Source: Emiliania huxleyi CCMP1516
Lineage: Eukaryota; Haptophyta; Isochrysidales; Noelaerhabdaceae
Length of the DNA stretch: 64,000 nucleotides
Assembly (NCBI RefSeq): GCF_000372725.1
Contig: NW_005197128.1
Span: 501,566-565,565 of the forward strand
Direction of reading: 5' to 3'
The position numbers and the translations under genes are program-made. Positions 29,428 to 38,758 of this stretch are shown here, piece after piece; within the stretch, counting starts at the first letter, position 1, and every line of letters begins with the position of its first letter. Under the pieces are notes generated by a model. That model ran no database searches, was not told the DNA's origin, and saw nothing but the letters and a program-made list of their open reading frames with translations.

Positions 29428-30334
29428 GCGGCGGCAGCGGCAGCGGCGGCAGCGGCGCGTCGCTCGCATCAAGAAAGCGCTGCACGTCCGAGCGGAGGGC
29501 GTCCCAGGTCCCCGCTTGCCAGCCCGTGCCGTCGTCTCCCAGGCCGAGCAGCAGCGCGTGGGTGGGGCTGGGAGGAAGGTCGACTGTGCGGTGTGCGACC
29601 ATGACGAGCGCGCAGTCGTGCTGCGTAGTTACGGTCTGGACCGCCTCCAGCGCGGCCCGCCGCGAGCGCGCATCCAGCCCGTCGAGCGCCTCGTCGAGGA
29701 GGAGCAGCTTCGGCGGCGCGAGAAGGCACGACGCGAGCAACGCCTTGCGCAGCTGGCCGGTGGAGAGTACGTGCAGCGGCCGGTGGCGCGCCTCGAGCAG
29801 GCTGAACGAGCGGAGCAGCGACCCCGCTGCGCCCCCGCACGTCGCGCCCTCGAGGGCAGCGAGCAGCGGCTCGTCCCGAGGAGAAGCGTCGTGCCGGACC
29901 GGCAGCGGCGAGAGGCGCGAGCGGGGTGGGCGGTAGCCCTTGTAGCCGGATCGGGTGCGTGCCGCTCGAGTGCCACCCTCAGGGTCCTCCGGGACGAGGT
30001 GCGGGAAGAGGAACGAGGCAGGGGTCGCCCGCTTGTGCACGTTCTGCTCGTACCGGCTCTCGCGAAAGGCCCGCTGCTCGTCGCGAAGAAGCCGGCGATG
30101 GCTGTCGAAGGACACGTGCACGGCGAGCGCGGCAGCGGCGCTAGCATCTGCGCCGCCGATCACTCGTCGGGCAAAGAGCGACGACGTGACCGTCTTGCCG
30201 GCTCCGTTGGCACCCACCACCGCCCACCGTTCGTTGGCGTGGATTCGGAGGCTGAGTGCAGCCACGAGCGTGCGTGGCGGTGAGCCGACCGTGACGTTGA
30301 GGTGCTGAAGCGAGATCACCGAACGGCTGGCCAT
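28373..30334 (-). CDS. twin-domain ABC ATPase (ModF/PhrA-like)
   Basis: Two ABC nucleotide-binding domains with no membrane segments. Domain 1: Walker A GANGAGKT, signature STGQLRK, Walker B KLLLLDEALDGLD, H-loop His in VMVAHRT. Domain 2: Walker A GGNGTGKTT, signature SFGQQKL, Walker B RLLLLDEPTHGLS, H-loop VLVTHRQ. A proline-rich linker, encoded by a (GGC/GCC)n tract near 29340-29450, joins them. The arrangement matches bacterial ModF/PhrA-type soluble ATPases and their plant/algal homologues rather than ABCF or a transporter. Its role is unproven. Single exon, 653 aa. The C-terminus contains a (RE)n tract from a CT microsatellite near 28455 and may run beyond the natural end. Confidence 0.88.
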
Positions 30335-30740
30335 CGCAGATTTCAGTCTTGCACACAGGCCGATAGAAGCCAGTGCTAGCCAGCGACGGTCGAGTGAGAG
30401 TCACAAGCTCTCCGAGCATATCTGATATCTGAATGGTTGCCCAGGTTGTGGAGGACACATCCCGGCGTGAACACGACTAACTGACGGATCCGCTCCTGAC
30501 AGTCGCACGCGCCGCGCTGCGGCGCGTGCGACTGTCTTTGTTTGAAGTAAAAAGTCGAATCAGAGCGGCGTCGGCGTTGTCCTCCATGTTCCTCCCCTGG
30601 GCCCCCGTCCGGCACCGCTCCGGGACGCACGCCGGCGAAGCACCATCAAGCTGCTGTACGGCCCCGGTATCGCCTCCCCTGGCTTAGCTAGAGTGAGAGA
30701 TATTGTGCACATGGTCAGTCTCTACAATATACTCACTGAC
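30335..30740. other. intergenic with a perfect hairpin
   Basis: Upstream region of the ABC gene, holding the palindrome at 30498-30536 and otherwise no recognisable feature. Confidence 0.5.
30498..30536. repeat. perfect 18-bp inverted repeat with 3-nt loop
   Basis: GACAGTCGCACGCGCCGC, loop GCT, then GCGGCGCGTGCGACTGTC. The arms match without error. It could be a transcription-terminating or processing hairpin, a foldback element, or a protein-binding palindrome. Confidence 0.9.
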
Positions 30741-30764
30741 TGGGTTTGGTTGCGAGACCCACCG

Positions 30765-32000
30765 CCGTTCTCAAGCTGCGCCGCCTCGCGCGCAAAGTCG
30801 CGCGCGGCAGCGTTGACCGCACGGCCTACTCGCCCTGTACTCGCTCTCTTTTTTATGTCCCACCATGCAGAGCGCATCTCTCTCTCTGTTGTGCGAGGCG
30901 TGAACCGCGCCATTCGCTCTCACCTGGCAACCCTGTCTGCACGTCTCGCGCGCGCGTGAACAGGGCTGCGGGACCGGGGGGGTGTGATGAAGTGAATGAA
31001 ATCAAGCTCTGGACGCCCCTCCTCAAGACCTCTTCGCCGGGCGTTGGCAACGCCTCGAGTGGCGGCACGCCCGCCTCCGTTGGCCACTCCTACGCCTTCG
31101 GCAACACCGAAGAGAAGGCCCGCCGCCTAAACATGGGCTGCAAGGCGCGCGGGCAGCCCGGCCAACCCTTCTCCCACAAGACCGGCCACGGCTACGTCAA
31201 GGCGCATCGCGGTTTCTACCACGACGCGATCTTTGTCAAGCGCAACAACTTCAACCTGCTGCTCGCCTGCTCCACGAGACGTTCGGCGGCGGCTTCCCGC
31301 CCACCGCCGTTCTCAAACTGCGCCGCCTCGCGCGCAAGGTCGCGCGCGGCACCGGCAGCGTCGACCGCACGGCCTACTCGCCCAAGTACTCGTTCTCTTT
31401 TATGTCCCACCATGCAGAGCGCATCTCTCTCTCTGTTGTGCGAGGCGTGAACCGCGCCATTCGCTCTCACCTGGCAACCCTGTCTGCACGTCTCGCGCGC
31501 GCGTGAACAGGGCTGCGGGACCGGGGGGGTGTGATGAAGTGAATGAAATCAAGCTCTGGACGCCCCTCCTCAAGACCTCTTCGCCGGGCGTTGGCAACGC
31601 CTCGAGTGGCGGCACGCCCGCCTCCGTTGGCCACTCCTACGCCTTCGGCAACACCGAAGAGAAGGCCCGCCGCCTAAACATGGGCTGCAAGGCGCGCGGG
31701 CAGCCCGGCCAACCCTTCTCCCACAAGACCGGCCACGGCTACGTCAAGGCGCATCGCGGTTTCTACCACGACGCGATCTTTGTCAAGCGCAACAACTTCA
31801 ACCTGCTGCTCCACGAGACGTTCGGCGGCGGCTTCTCGCCCACCGCCGTTCTCAAGCTGCGCCGCCTCGCGCGCAAAGTCGCGCGCGGCAGCGTTGACCG
31901 CACGGCCTACTCGCCCAAGTACTCGCTCTCTTTTATGTCCCACCATGCAGAGCGCATCTCTCTCACTGTTGTGCGAGGCGTGAACCGCGCCATTCGCTCA
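30765..32000 (+). repeat. tandem array of a ~540-bp gene segment (two full copies plus a third partial)
   Basis: The marker TGAACCGCGCCATTCGCTC occurs at 30901, 31448 and 31981, giving periods of 547 and 533 bp. Copies one and two are almost identical from the TCTCACCTGG after that marker through CAACTTCAACCTGCTGCTC. The third keeps only the last ~170 bp before the marker. The near identity implies recent duplication or gene conversion, or an assembly artefact. Confidence 0.9.
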
Positions 32001-32075
32001 GCCAGCATCCGCAGGGAGGCAGCATATGAGGCACCAGTCTTCTGGAGAGCTCAACAGCTGCGGCCGCGATGGTAG
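31485..32075 (+). CDS. unrecognised protein encoded by the tandem-repeat unit
   Basis: The most complete reading is NEIKLWTPLLKTSSPGVGNA, then HSYAFGNTEEKARRLNMGCK, HKTGHGYVKAHRGFYHDAIF, VKRNNFNLLLHETFGGGFSP, TAVLKLRRLARKVARG and FMSHHAERISLTVVRGVNRA. The earlier copy (about 30960-31260) encodes the same residues but lacks the HETFGGG bases exactly (it reads LLLACST...) and drops out of frame. The conserved His, Lys and Arg residues look like a nucleic-acid enzyme or structural protein of a mobile element, but I cannot name the family. The intron boundary is probably the CGTGAACAG at 31501-31509. Confidence 0.4.
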   Translation, partial: CTSRARVNRAAGPGGCDEVNEIKLWTPLLKTSSPGVGNASSGGTPASVGHSYAFGNTEEKARRLNMGCKARGQPGQPFSHKTGHGYVKAHRGFYHDAIFVKRNNFNLLLHETFGGGFSPTAVLKLRRLARKVARGSVDRTAYSPKYSLSFMSHHAERISLTVVRGVNRAIRSASIRREAAYEAPVFWRAQQLRPRW

Positions 32076-32567
32076 AGTCGGCCGCGGTTCGAGCGAGCAG
32101 CTTTTGGCTGCGGGATCGAATCGCGGAAGGCTCATGCCCTCGCGGAGCGACGCGGGTCGCGCGGCGCCGCGCGCGTGTGCGAAATGCGACAACAGACGAG
32201 AGGCGCCTGAGCGCTGTACGAGGGAGTACGACTGAACGACCGTCGCCGCAATCGCCACCGCCGCCATTTTGACGAGCAGCGCGAGCGCGCTCGTCGGCGG
32301 CCAGCCGTCGCGGGCCGGGCCGAGCCCGGCCTCAACCGGCCGCGCCGCCGCAGCAGGCAGGCCGGGAGGCCCGAATGGCGGCCTCTTGTGTTTCGAACAC
32401 GTGGAGGAACTGCTTGGTGGGCGGCGCAATGCCACCCAAAGTTTCCACGAGCACCAGCCGCGTTATGGCTTTCTTGACCCACTTCGCGTCGTGTAGTGCG
32501 CCCCCATCCTTGAAAATCACTCGGCGAGCACAGATTACTCGGAATCGAACAAATTTTATGATTGTAA

Positions 32568-32633
32568 ATAAATAAATAAATAAAACGGACACCTCTACTA
32601 GGAGATGGGTAAAAAGGAACAGGTCCCCTTTAG
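32568..32633 (-). repeat. SINE-like repeat family S1, copy 2
   Basis: Reverse complement of the block at 914-967, with a longer (TAAA)n tail. The ~45-bp core differs by only a base or two. Confidence 0.75.
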
Positions 32634-32713
32634 GATTGTAGATTAATCGGATCGAACAAATTTTCCTCGCAGATTACTCGGCTCGTTTTCCTTCCCCATT
32701 TCAGTCCCGTGCC

Positions 32714-32744
<31 letters not shown>

Positions 32745-32955
32745 CCGTGAGAGGTTTCTTCTAAAATTCTTTGATGTGCTGGCCTTTCGTTAAAAAAAAT
32801 CTCAGCTCGGATCCGCCCGCCGATCTTGATACTTGAAGACACATCACACGAAACCCTCCCTCGAACGAGCAGCACACACAGAGCGTGATCTACGCGTCGG
32901 CCGCCTCCCGCTCCACCCGCCGCGACGGGCGGATGCGCAAGCCGTCTCCCGCAAC

Positions 32956-33007
32956 CATAGGTCTCCTCGGACCATAGGTCTCCTCGGACCATAGGTCTCC
33001 TCGGACC
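32956..33007. repeat. 18-bp tandem repeat, three copies
   Basis: ATAGGTCTCCTCGGACC(A) is repeated three times head to tail. Confidence 0.9.
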
Positions 33008-33169
33008 GCGGTGAAACCGCACTAAAGAGCAGGCTCGGGAGCACACGACATCCGCGAGCATCACCAGCTGGACGAGCATCAAAGAGAAGGTTCTCGACCT
33101 CAACGACCCGACCGCCTTCCCTGCGTTTGGCAAGAGCGGCGGCGTGGGAGAGGTCGGCGGGAATGAGCG

Positions 33170-33424
33170 GGCCCGAGTAAACTGCGACGGAAAAAATGTA
33201 AATTCCCGAATCTGTTTTCGTTCAGTTTACTCGGGCTGGCCCAGAGTACATGTAAACTGGTGTGTCTCGCCTTGCGGGGGGCGACGGAAAAAATGTCGAC
33301 AAAATGTGGTCCCGAATCTGTTTTCGTTCAGTTTACTCGGGCTGGCCCCGAGTAAACTGCGACGGAGAAAATGTCGAAATCTGGTCCCGCGTAATCTGTT
33401 TTTTCAGTTTACTCGGAGATCCGA
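33170..33424. repeat. repeat array with internal inverted repeats (CCGAGTAAACTG / CAGTTTACTCGG)
   Basis: Three related units of about 70-110 bp. Each opens near GAGTAAACTGCGACGGA(A/G)AAAATG and closes CAGTTTACTCGG, so each unit can fold on itself. The sequence is AT-richer than its surroundings and lies ~100 bp upstream of the next start codon. Confidence 0.8.
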
Positions 33425-33525
33425 GTTAATGTGATATTTTTTCAAGAAAATTCTCGACGGCCGTCCTACGCCCGCTCTAGGCCGCGCTCGCCCCCTTCTC
33501 CTCCATCCCCTTCTCTCGAATCCTC

Positions 33526-34927
33526 ATGTCACAACCACCGCCACTGCCGCCGCCGCCACCGCCTCCACCGCCAAGACCGCCACCGCCACCACCGCCACCG
33601 CCACCGCCGCCCGCGCCAGACGGCTCCCGGCCTCGCAAGAAGTGGGCTGTCGTGGAGGCGCCGACCGGAGGGCAGAGCACGGCCTTTGTCTACGAAGATT
33701 GGGCCGACCTTGGCCGTTCTGACATCGCGGCACCGCTGCCGTGGGCGCTGGCGTCTCGATGCGTACACATCGCGGGCGGCATCGGATCAAACGGCGGCGT
33801 GCTCGCTGTCCAGCTGGGAGAGGGCGACGCGGCATCCGCCGTCTGCGTCAAGCAGTTTGACGCCAAGAAGGTGAGGCCGGACATGGAGATGCTCGCCGCT
33901 CACCTCTTGCGCGCGGCGCGGGTCCGCGCGCCGTTGGCGCGGTACGCCACGCAGGCCGAGATCGACGACGAGATTGCGCCGGCCGTCGGAAAAGCCTACT
34001 TCGAGGGCGGCGGGTCGTGGGCGTGTCCGCGGCTCTGCATGCAGGCCATGTTCGAGCAGCCTGCCATTGTCGCCAAGCTGGGCCTCCCAGACAAGCTGGT
34101 GGACGAGTGGCGCGACAAGTGGCAGGCCGAGCGCGCGCAAAAGCGCGTCGCGATCGAGGCGGGCGAGGAGCGCGCGGAGGCGATCGCTGTGATTGAGTTT
34201 GTGCGAGGGCCGACCCTGCTGCAGGGCGGAGGGGGGGCGCTCGGCGAGGCGGAGTACGAGGCGCTGGGGCGGCTGGCCGCATTCGACGTGCTGCTCAACA
34301 ACTTTGACCGCCTGCCGGTGCTGTTTGACAATGAGGGCAACCTCGCCAACGTCATGCTCGAGCGGCGGGAGGGCGGCGGCGTCACCTGCTGCGCGATCGA
34401 CTCGTGCGTCAACCCGCTGCGAGGCGCGGCGCGGGAAAAGTACCTCCGGTGGGCGCAGGTGCACCTCCCCTACACACGCAGACGGCCGCTTCCACGCTCG
34501 CCGCTCGTGAACAGGCGGCTGCGCTCCGAGGCACCGGAGCCGGACCTGGCGCAGGCGGCAGCGGCCCTCGCCGCCGCGGCGGGAGGTGTACCGCCCCCCT
34601 CCCGTCGCCCCGCGAGCGTCGCCCGAGAGCGCACGGCTCCCTGTTCAGCACCCCAGCACCCCGCGCCGGACAGGGCCAGAGCCGGACACCGCGGCGCTCC
34701 GGCGCGGCTGGGCGGGCGGGCTCGCCGACATAGCCGACATGGCGCGCGGCGGCGCGCTGGCGGCCGCGCTCGAGTCGTTTGGGGCGGAGGCCGCGCTGGC
34801 CGGTGCGGACCGCGACGAGCTCGACGCGGCGGCGGGGTTCGTCACGGAGGCGGCCGCGGCGATCGCAGGCGTCGTCGCCGGGGCGGGGAGTGCTGCAGCC
34901 GGAGAGGAGGGCAGGCGCCATGTGTGA
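33526..34927 (+). CDS. actin-fragmin kinase-like protein
   Basis: After a long poly-proline leader (profilin/SH3-type ligand) and RKKWAVVEAPTGG, the protein shows VCVKQFDAKKVRPDMEMLAA, a nucleotide-binding Lys context. It then has AIAVIEFVRGPTLL, LAAFDVLLNNFDRLPVLFDN EGNLANVM and CCAIDSCVNP. This is the signature of the actin-fragmin kinase catalytic fold, a protein-kinase-like family that in Physarum phosphorylates actin. The main exon ends near 34470. A short intron ending CGTGAACAG at about 34512 and another ending CGGACAG near 34672 lead to a last exon reading LRRGWAGGLADIADMARGGA and ending RRHV at 34927. Exact donors are uncertain. An AAAATTCTCG motif lies about 70 bp upstream. Confidence 0.75.
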
Positions 34928-35430
34928 CCTCCGTGACGTGTGTCCACGAGGCGACGCGCGGGTGGGGTGAGCGTGTGAGTAGTCGGCTGCTGTGACTTGC
35001 ATGATGCCGGTTGGCGTGTTGACTTGGAACGGCACGCCGGCCGGCACGGTTCGACCTCCATCTGTTGCCATGTGTTTTTGCTGCGTTCACGGTTCAGCAC
35101 CAGAGCGCCAGCTGCCTGCCAATTTTACGTGCTCTTTCGAGTGGCCCAGCAGCTCGCGACAGTTAGCCACCAAAATAATTAAAAAGAGAAAATATCACGA
35201 CAGGCACAGGGTCCCCCCACCTGCTTCGAGAGTAAAATAAAAGGCTCCGCATGAGTCCAACGTAGTTTCTTTTTGGTCCTCTACGTTGTAAAATTCCTTT
35301 AGCATAGGAGACCTTTCGTCATGCACATGCTTCATGCTTTCTATCCATCTATCATGACGTCATGCACATGCTTCATGCTTTCTATCTACCTATCATGACG
35401 CAGCTGCAATGGCGCGGCCCCCAAGTGCGG
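34928..35430. repeat. intergenic, AT-richer, with a 41-bp tandem duplication
   Basis: CATGCACATGCTTCATGCTT, TCTATC..., CTATCATGACG occurs at about 35320-35359 and again at 35361-35400 with two base differences. No gene is seen. Confidence 0.6.
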
Positions 35431-36872
35431 TCACGCGCCGGCGGGCCGCTTTCGCTTGCGGCCCTTGGCCTCGGCGGCCCGCCGCGATGCGACGCGCTCC
35501 GCGGCGTAGGCGGCCGCGAGCTCCGGCTCCCACATCTCCGTGATCTGGTTGTAGCCGTGCTCCCAGATGCCCAGCACCTCCGACGGCCGTAGCTGGCGCA
35601 GGTGGTCCACGTCGTCGGGGTTAAGGCCGATCACGAAGAGGCGAGCACCAAGGCGAACTCGCGAGACGAGCACGTGCAAGTCGACCAGCTTGAGCTTCGG
35701 GTAGACGCCGGCGCCGCGCTTGCCGAGGCTCACGATGAAGTAATCGAGCGTCTTGCCTTGCACCTGCACGGAGGGTTGGCTTGGTTGGTTGCTAATGTGG
35801 GCGGCGCGACGGCTTGGGCTTCCACCTTGTAGTCTGTCACGGCGAACGCCAGATCGATCTGGTGCTTGTTGATGCGCAGCTCCTTGGGCACGCCCACCCG
35901 CGCCGCCCACGAGCTCGTCGGCGCGTACGTTGCCGACGCCTTGCCAACCAGCACTGGCACGACGAGCTCCTCATCGAAGAGGGACGCGCCACGCGCCAGC
36001 AGCGTCTGTCGCGCCTCGTCGGACACGTCGGGGATCGCGTTGACGGAGAGCGGCGGCTCGATCTGCACCTCCCAGATGCCGTACTGGTCGTTCCACACCG
36101 TGTTGGCGAGGCAGTTGTCGAGTGTGGTGTCTCCAGCGAGCGTGAGCGAGTGCAACTCGGCGTCGCAGCCGTTGACGAGACCGCGCCCCGTCTCGATGTT
36201 GGAGGTGATGCTCGCGGGCGCGCCCTCTACAAAGTGGAAGCATAGGCCGGCGCGCTCCTCGAGGTAGGCCCGCTCGGTCTCCGTCTCGGTGAGGTAGCTG
36301 GCGGCGACGCCCACGAGCGGCTGCTTCCACCAGAAGAGCGGCCGGCGATGGTGACGCGCAAAGAGGCGAGCCTGGAGCAGGTTGAAGGCGTGGCGCTCGC
36401 GCTGCGACAGCACGCCAATCTTGGCGAAGCGCAGCGCCGTCCGCGCTCGCTCGGCCACAGCCTCGAGCTCAGCCGGAGATGGCGCCGGCTGATGCTGCAT
36501 GAGCGGGTGCCGCGCCGACGCCGCAGCGGCGGCACGCTCGCCTTCGCGCTGGATCGCGTCGGCGGTGAGCTGCTGCGAGATCAGCAAGTCGATGAAGTCC
36601 TCCGTCACGGGCTGCGGGCAGGTGGTATCGCGCTGGCACTCCAGATTCTTGGCGAGGCGCTTGTCATCGGCGGCGCTGCCGTGGCCGTGCTGCACCCTCT
36701 TGCCGCTCACCTCAAACACGTGGGTGCCAGACGGCGACGGCGCGGGCTGCGGAGGGCGATGAGCCGAGGGGCGCGGCCCCGGCTGGCGGGGCTGGGGCCT
36801 GTCCGGAGGTGGGTGGTGCGGCGGGCACGCTGGGCGGCTCGCGCATGTGCTTGGCGTAGGCGACTGCGGCAT
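35431..36872 (-). pseudogene. C-terminal part of a PIF1/Helitron-type DNA helicase
   Basis: The upstream exon has LTETETERAYLEERAGLCFH and SNIETGRGLVNGCDAELHSL (the NGxxG.. pattern near helicase motif V). It ends FAVTDYKV and is spliced (intron 35764-35825, GTGGAAGCC at the donor and GTGCAAGGC at the exon) to QGKTLDYFIVSLGKRG, LHVLVSRVRLGARLFVIGLN and IWEHGYNQITEMWEPELAAA, ending RKRKRPAGA. VQGKTLD and VSRVR are motifs V/VI of SF1B PIF1 helicases, as in Helitron RepHel. The Walker A half (GxAGTGKS) is absent, so this is a remnant or its 5' exons are lost. The reading overlaps the AP2 frame at 36712-36872; which is used there is unclear. Confidence 0.65.
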
Positions 36873-37521
36873 CCACCGCGGTTTTGAACACGCCCAAGCT
36901 CACCTTCTGGCCTTGGCGAGTGACGCGCGCCATGAACCTCCCGCCTGACACGCCGCACACGCCCATGTACCCAGTGGCTGACCTCGCGGAGTGGATCAGC
37001 TGCACGCCACCAGCTTGCGAAACAATGGCGGCCGAGAAGGGAGTGGGTGCGGCAGGGCTGGCGACGGGCGGCGAAGTGGCAGGGAAAGCAACGGCCAAGA
37101 CCGGGCAAGCGGCAGCGGAAGAGACGGATGCAGCGGCGGCGTGGTCGGCTGGTGCGTCGGGCCTGGCGACGGGCGGCGAAGCGGGGGTTTTGCAACTGGA
37201 GCCCGGCGGGTCGTGAACGTCAGCATGCGAAATGATACCATCACAATCGCTTCGTCGTAGCCGAGGAGAACGCCGAGCAGCCGGCTGGACGAATGCAACG
37301 GCGGCGTGGTGGGCGGGAGCGGCGGTGGAGCAGGGGGCGACGGCGAGGTTGCATCCGGAGCCCGGCGGGTCGATCTGCATCGGCTGCACGTCGGCCACGT
37401 CGGCTTCTGCCAGCTCTGGCTGCTGGGCGGCGGTCGGCGTGGAGAATGGCAGGACTGTTTGGGGCGCATTTGAGAGCGCTGGCCCCGACGCGCCGTCGGT
37501 TTGGTCGGGGTGGTTTCTCAC
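36712..37521 (-). CDS. AP2/ERF-domain protein (partial, possibly element-borne)
   Basis: A 50-residue block TGYMGVCGVSGGRFMARVTR, QGQKVSLGVFKTAVDAAVAY, AKHM matches the AP2 DNA-binding fold (YxGV, the R/W-x-A strand, LG.F.T...AA.AY). Upstream is an Ala/Pro-rich region with two diverged repeats (HHAAVAF..., HAAAASV...). No ATG opens the frame at 37521, so the start is missing or lies in another exon. It sits directly before the helicase remnant on the same strand, and AP2 domains are known as passengers in mobile elements. It may be an exon of the same transposon gene. Confidence 0.55.
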   Translation of the reverse strand: MRNHPDQTDGASGPALSNAPQTVLPFSTPTAAQQPELAEADVADVQPMQIDPPGSGCNLAVAPCSTAAPAHHAAVAFVQPAARRSPRLRRSDCDGIISHADVHDPPGSSCKTPASPPVARPDAPADHAAAASVSSAAACPVLAVAFPATSPPVASPAAPTPFSAAIVSQAGGVQLIHSARSATGYMGVCGVSGGRFMARVTRQGQKVSLGVFKTAVDAAVAYAKHMREPPSVPAAPPTSGQAPAPPAGAAPLGSSPSAARAVAVWHPRV

Positions 37522-38533
37522 CCCTGGTGTTTCTTCATTCCGTCGGGGAGGCTCTGTGCAGGGCGAAGCGAGGGCCGTGGGGAAGGGGCCAGTGGGGCGA
37601 TGGGCACAGAGGGGGCAATGATCCGATGTGTGGGCAGGTGTCTAGGTCTGGCTGTGTGGACAGCCAGCAGCGAGAGAAGGATGTGCTTAGTACCTGTGCA
37701 CGAAGGACAGAGGCGGGTCGGAAGGTCGAGACTGCTGACCGCTCCTCCATTGTCCCCCGCCGGTGGACGCCGAGTGCAGTCATCGGTATGCGGGAGGCGT
37801 GCTCAAGTGCTGGCGGGGCGGACGCGACGACCTGGCGTTGCCGTCGCGGAGGGCTCGGGCTCGAGTGAGCGCCGCCGGCGACGCGTCGTTGCGGCCGTGG
37901 CCGCGCGAGCCACTTGCATCGACGGGCTGCTTAGGGGGGCGCCAATGAGGCTTGCCCGTCGGCAATCCATCCGTATTGAGCTCTGCTGGCATTTGTGGTG
38001 GGGCAGACCGCTCTCCTCGGCCAAGAGTAGACGTGCGCGAGAATTAATCTTGGGAGTGAGTTACACTACAGAAATAAATTTCTACGTTGAACGATAAAAA
38101 GAAAAACGGCCACCCAGGGCTGGGTCGAGGACAGACCTGCTTCGGACCCAGAGTCTTCTTTCTTTTTGGCACGCCGGCGGAAGGGCTCGTCTTCGCGGGG
38201 CGGGGTGCGCACTGCGCGCCGCGAGGATGAGGAGCCTGAGCCAGGGGAGGGTTGGGAAGGGGGGGCGAGGCCGGAGGAGTATGACGGCCTCTTCGACGGC
38301 CCATAAGGGGCCGTTGTCTGCTGTGTCTTTTGTGGTGCTAGTCCGTGCCAGTCTAAAGAAAGAAAGAAAACATACAGCCCAAGGGAGGGATGGGAGGACG
38401 GCACGCCGCCACCACACAGCTCACAGGGATTTTAAGGAGAGGAGTGTGGTGCTAGTCTGCTGTGAGATGGCCAAAGAAAGAAAGAGACAACCTAGACAAC
38501 CCGATCTTTGAGCGCTCAAGCTCACCGGTCGGG
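37522..38533. other. intergenic with two SINE-like repeat copies
   Basis: The stretch 38095-38165 matches in reverse the block near 19950-20010. The stretch 38355-38450 is an S2 copy on the minus strand (CCACCACACAG, GATGGGAGGACGGCACGCCG, (AAAG)n). No gene is supported. Confidence 0.5.
38355..38450 (-). repeat. SINE-like repeat family S2, copy 2
   Basis: Reverse complement of the 4917-4998 type: (AAAG)n tail, CCCAAGGGAGGGATGGGAGG, ACGGCACGCCGCCACCACAC, GGGATTTTAAGGAGAGGAGT, GTGGTGCTAG. It carries an 8-bp insertion (AGCTCACA) relative to the copy at 57328-57422. Confidence 0.8.
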
Positions 38534-38758
38534 ATGGCGAAGCCAGCGAAGAAAGCGCCGCCGAAGAAGGCGGCGGCTGCAACGGACAGCGGCGTGGAGA
38601 AGAAGAAGCGCGGCCGCCCGTTGGGCAGCAAGAATTCCAAGCCCGCCCAGAAGAAGCCGGGGGCCAAACCCAGGGGCAGGCCTCCGAAGGGGTGCACGTG
38701 GAGCGATGAGAAGCAAGCGTACATCGACGACTCGACGGGAGAGGAGAAGAAGAAGTGA
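38534..38758 (+). CDS. small AT-hook (HMGA-like) chromatin protein
   Basis: A 74-aa basic protein, MAKPAKKAPPKKAAAATDSG then two AT-hook cores, EKKKRGRPLGSKNS and AKPRGRPPKG, ending DDSTGEEKKK. GRP cores flanked by basic residues bind the minor groove of AT-rich DNA, so it likely acts in nuclear chromatin. Start at the ATG at 38534; no intron. It follows an S2 repeat that may supply its 5' UTR. Confidence 0.8.
   Translation: MAKPAKKAPPKKAAAATDSGVEKKKRGRPLGSKNSKPAQKKPGAKPRGRPPKGCTWSDEKQAYIDDSTGEEKKK

Larger units (their letters stand above)
32076..33169. other. repeat-rich intergenic region
   Basis: Contains an S1 repeat copy (32568-32633), a (TG)n run at 32719-32743, a TTCTAAAATTCTTTG motif near 32760, and an ATAGGTCTCCTCGGACC tandem (32956-33007). 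No gene is supported. Confidence 0.5.

Noticed and set aside
29469-30283. Long plus-strand frames opposite the ABC ATPase
   Set aside because: Shadow frames of a gene with two complete Walker A/B/signature sets on the minus strand.
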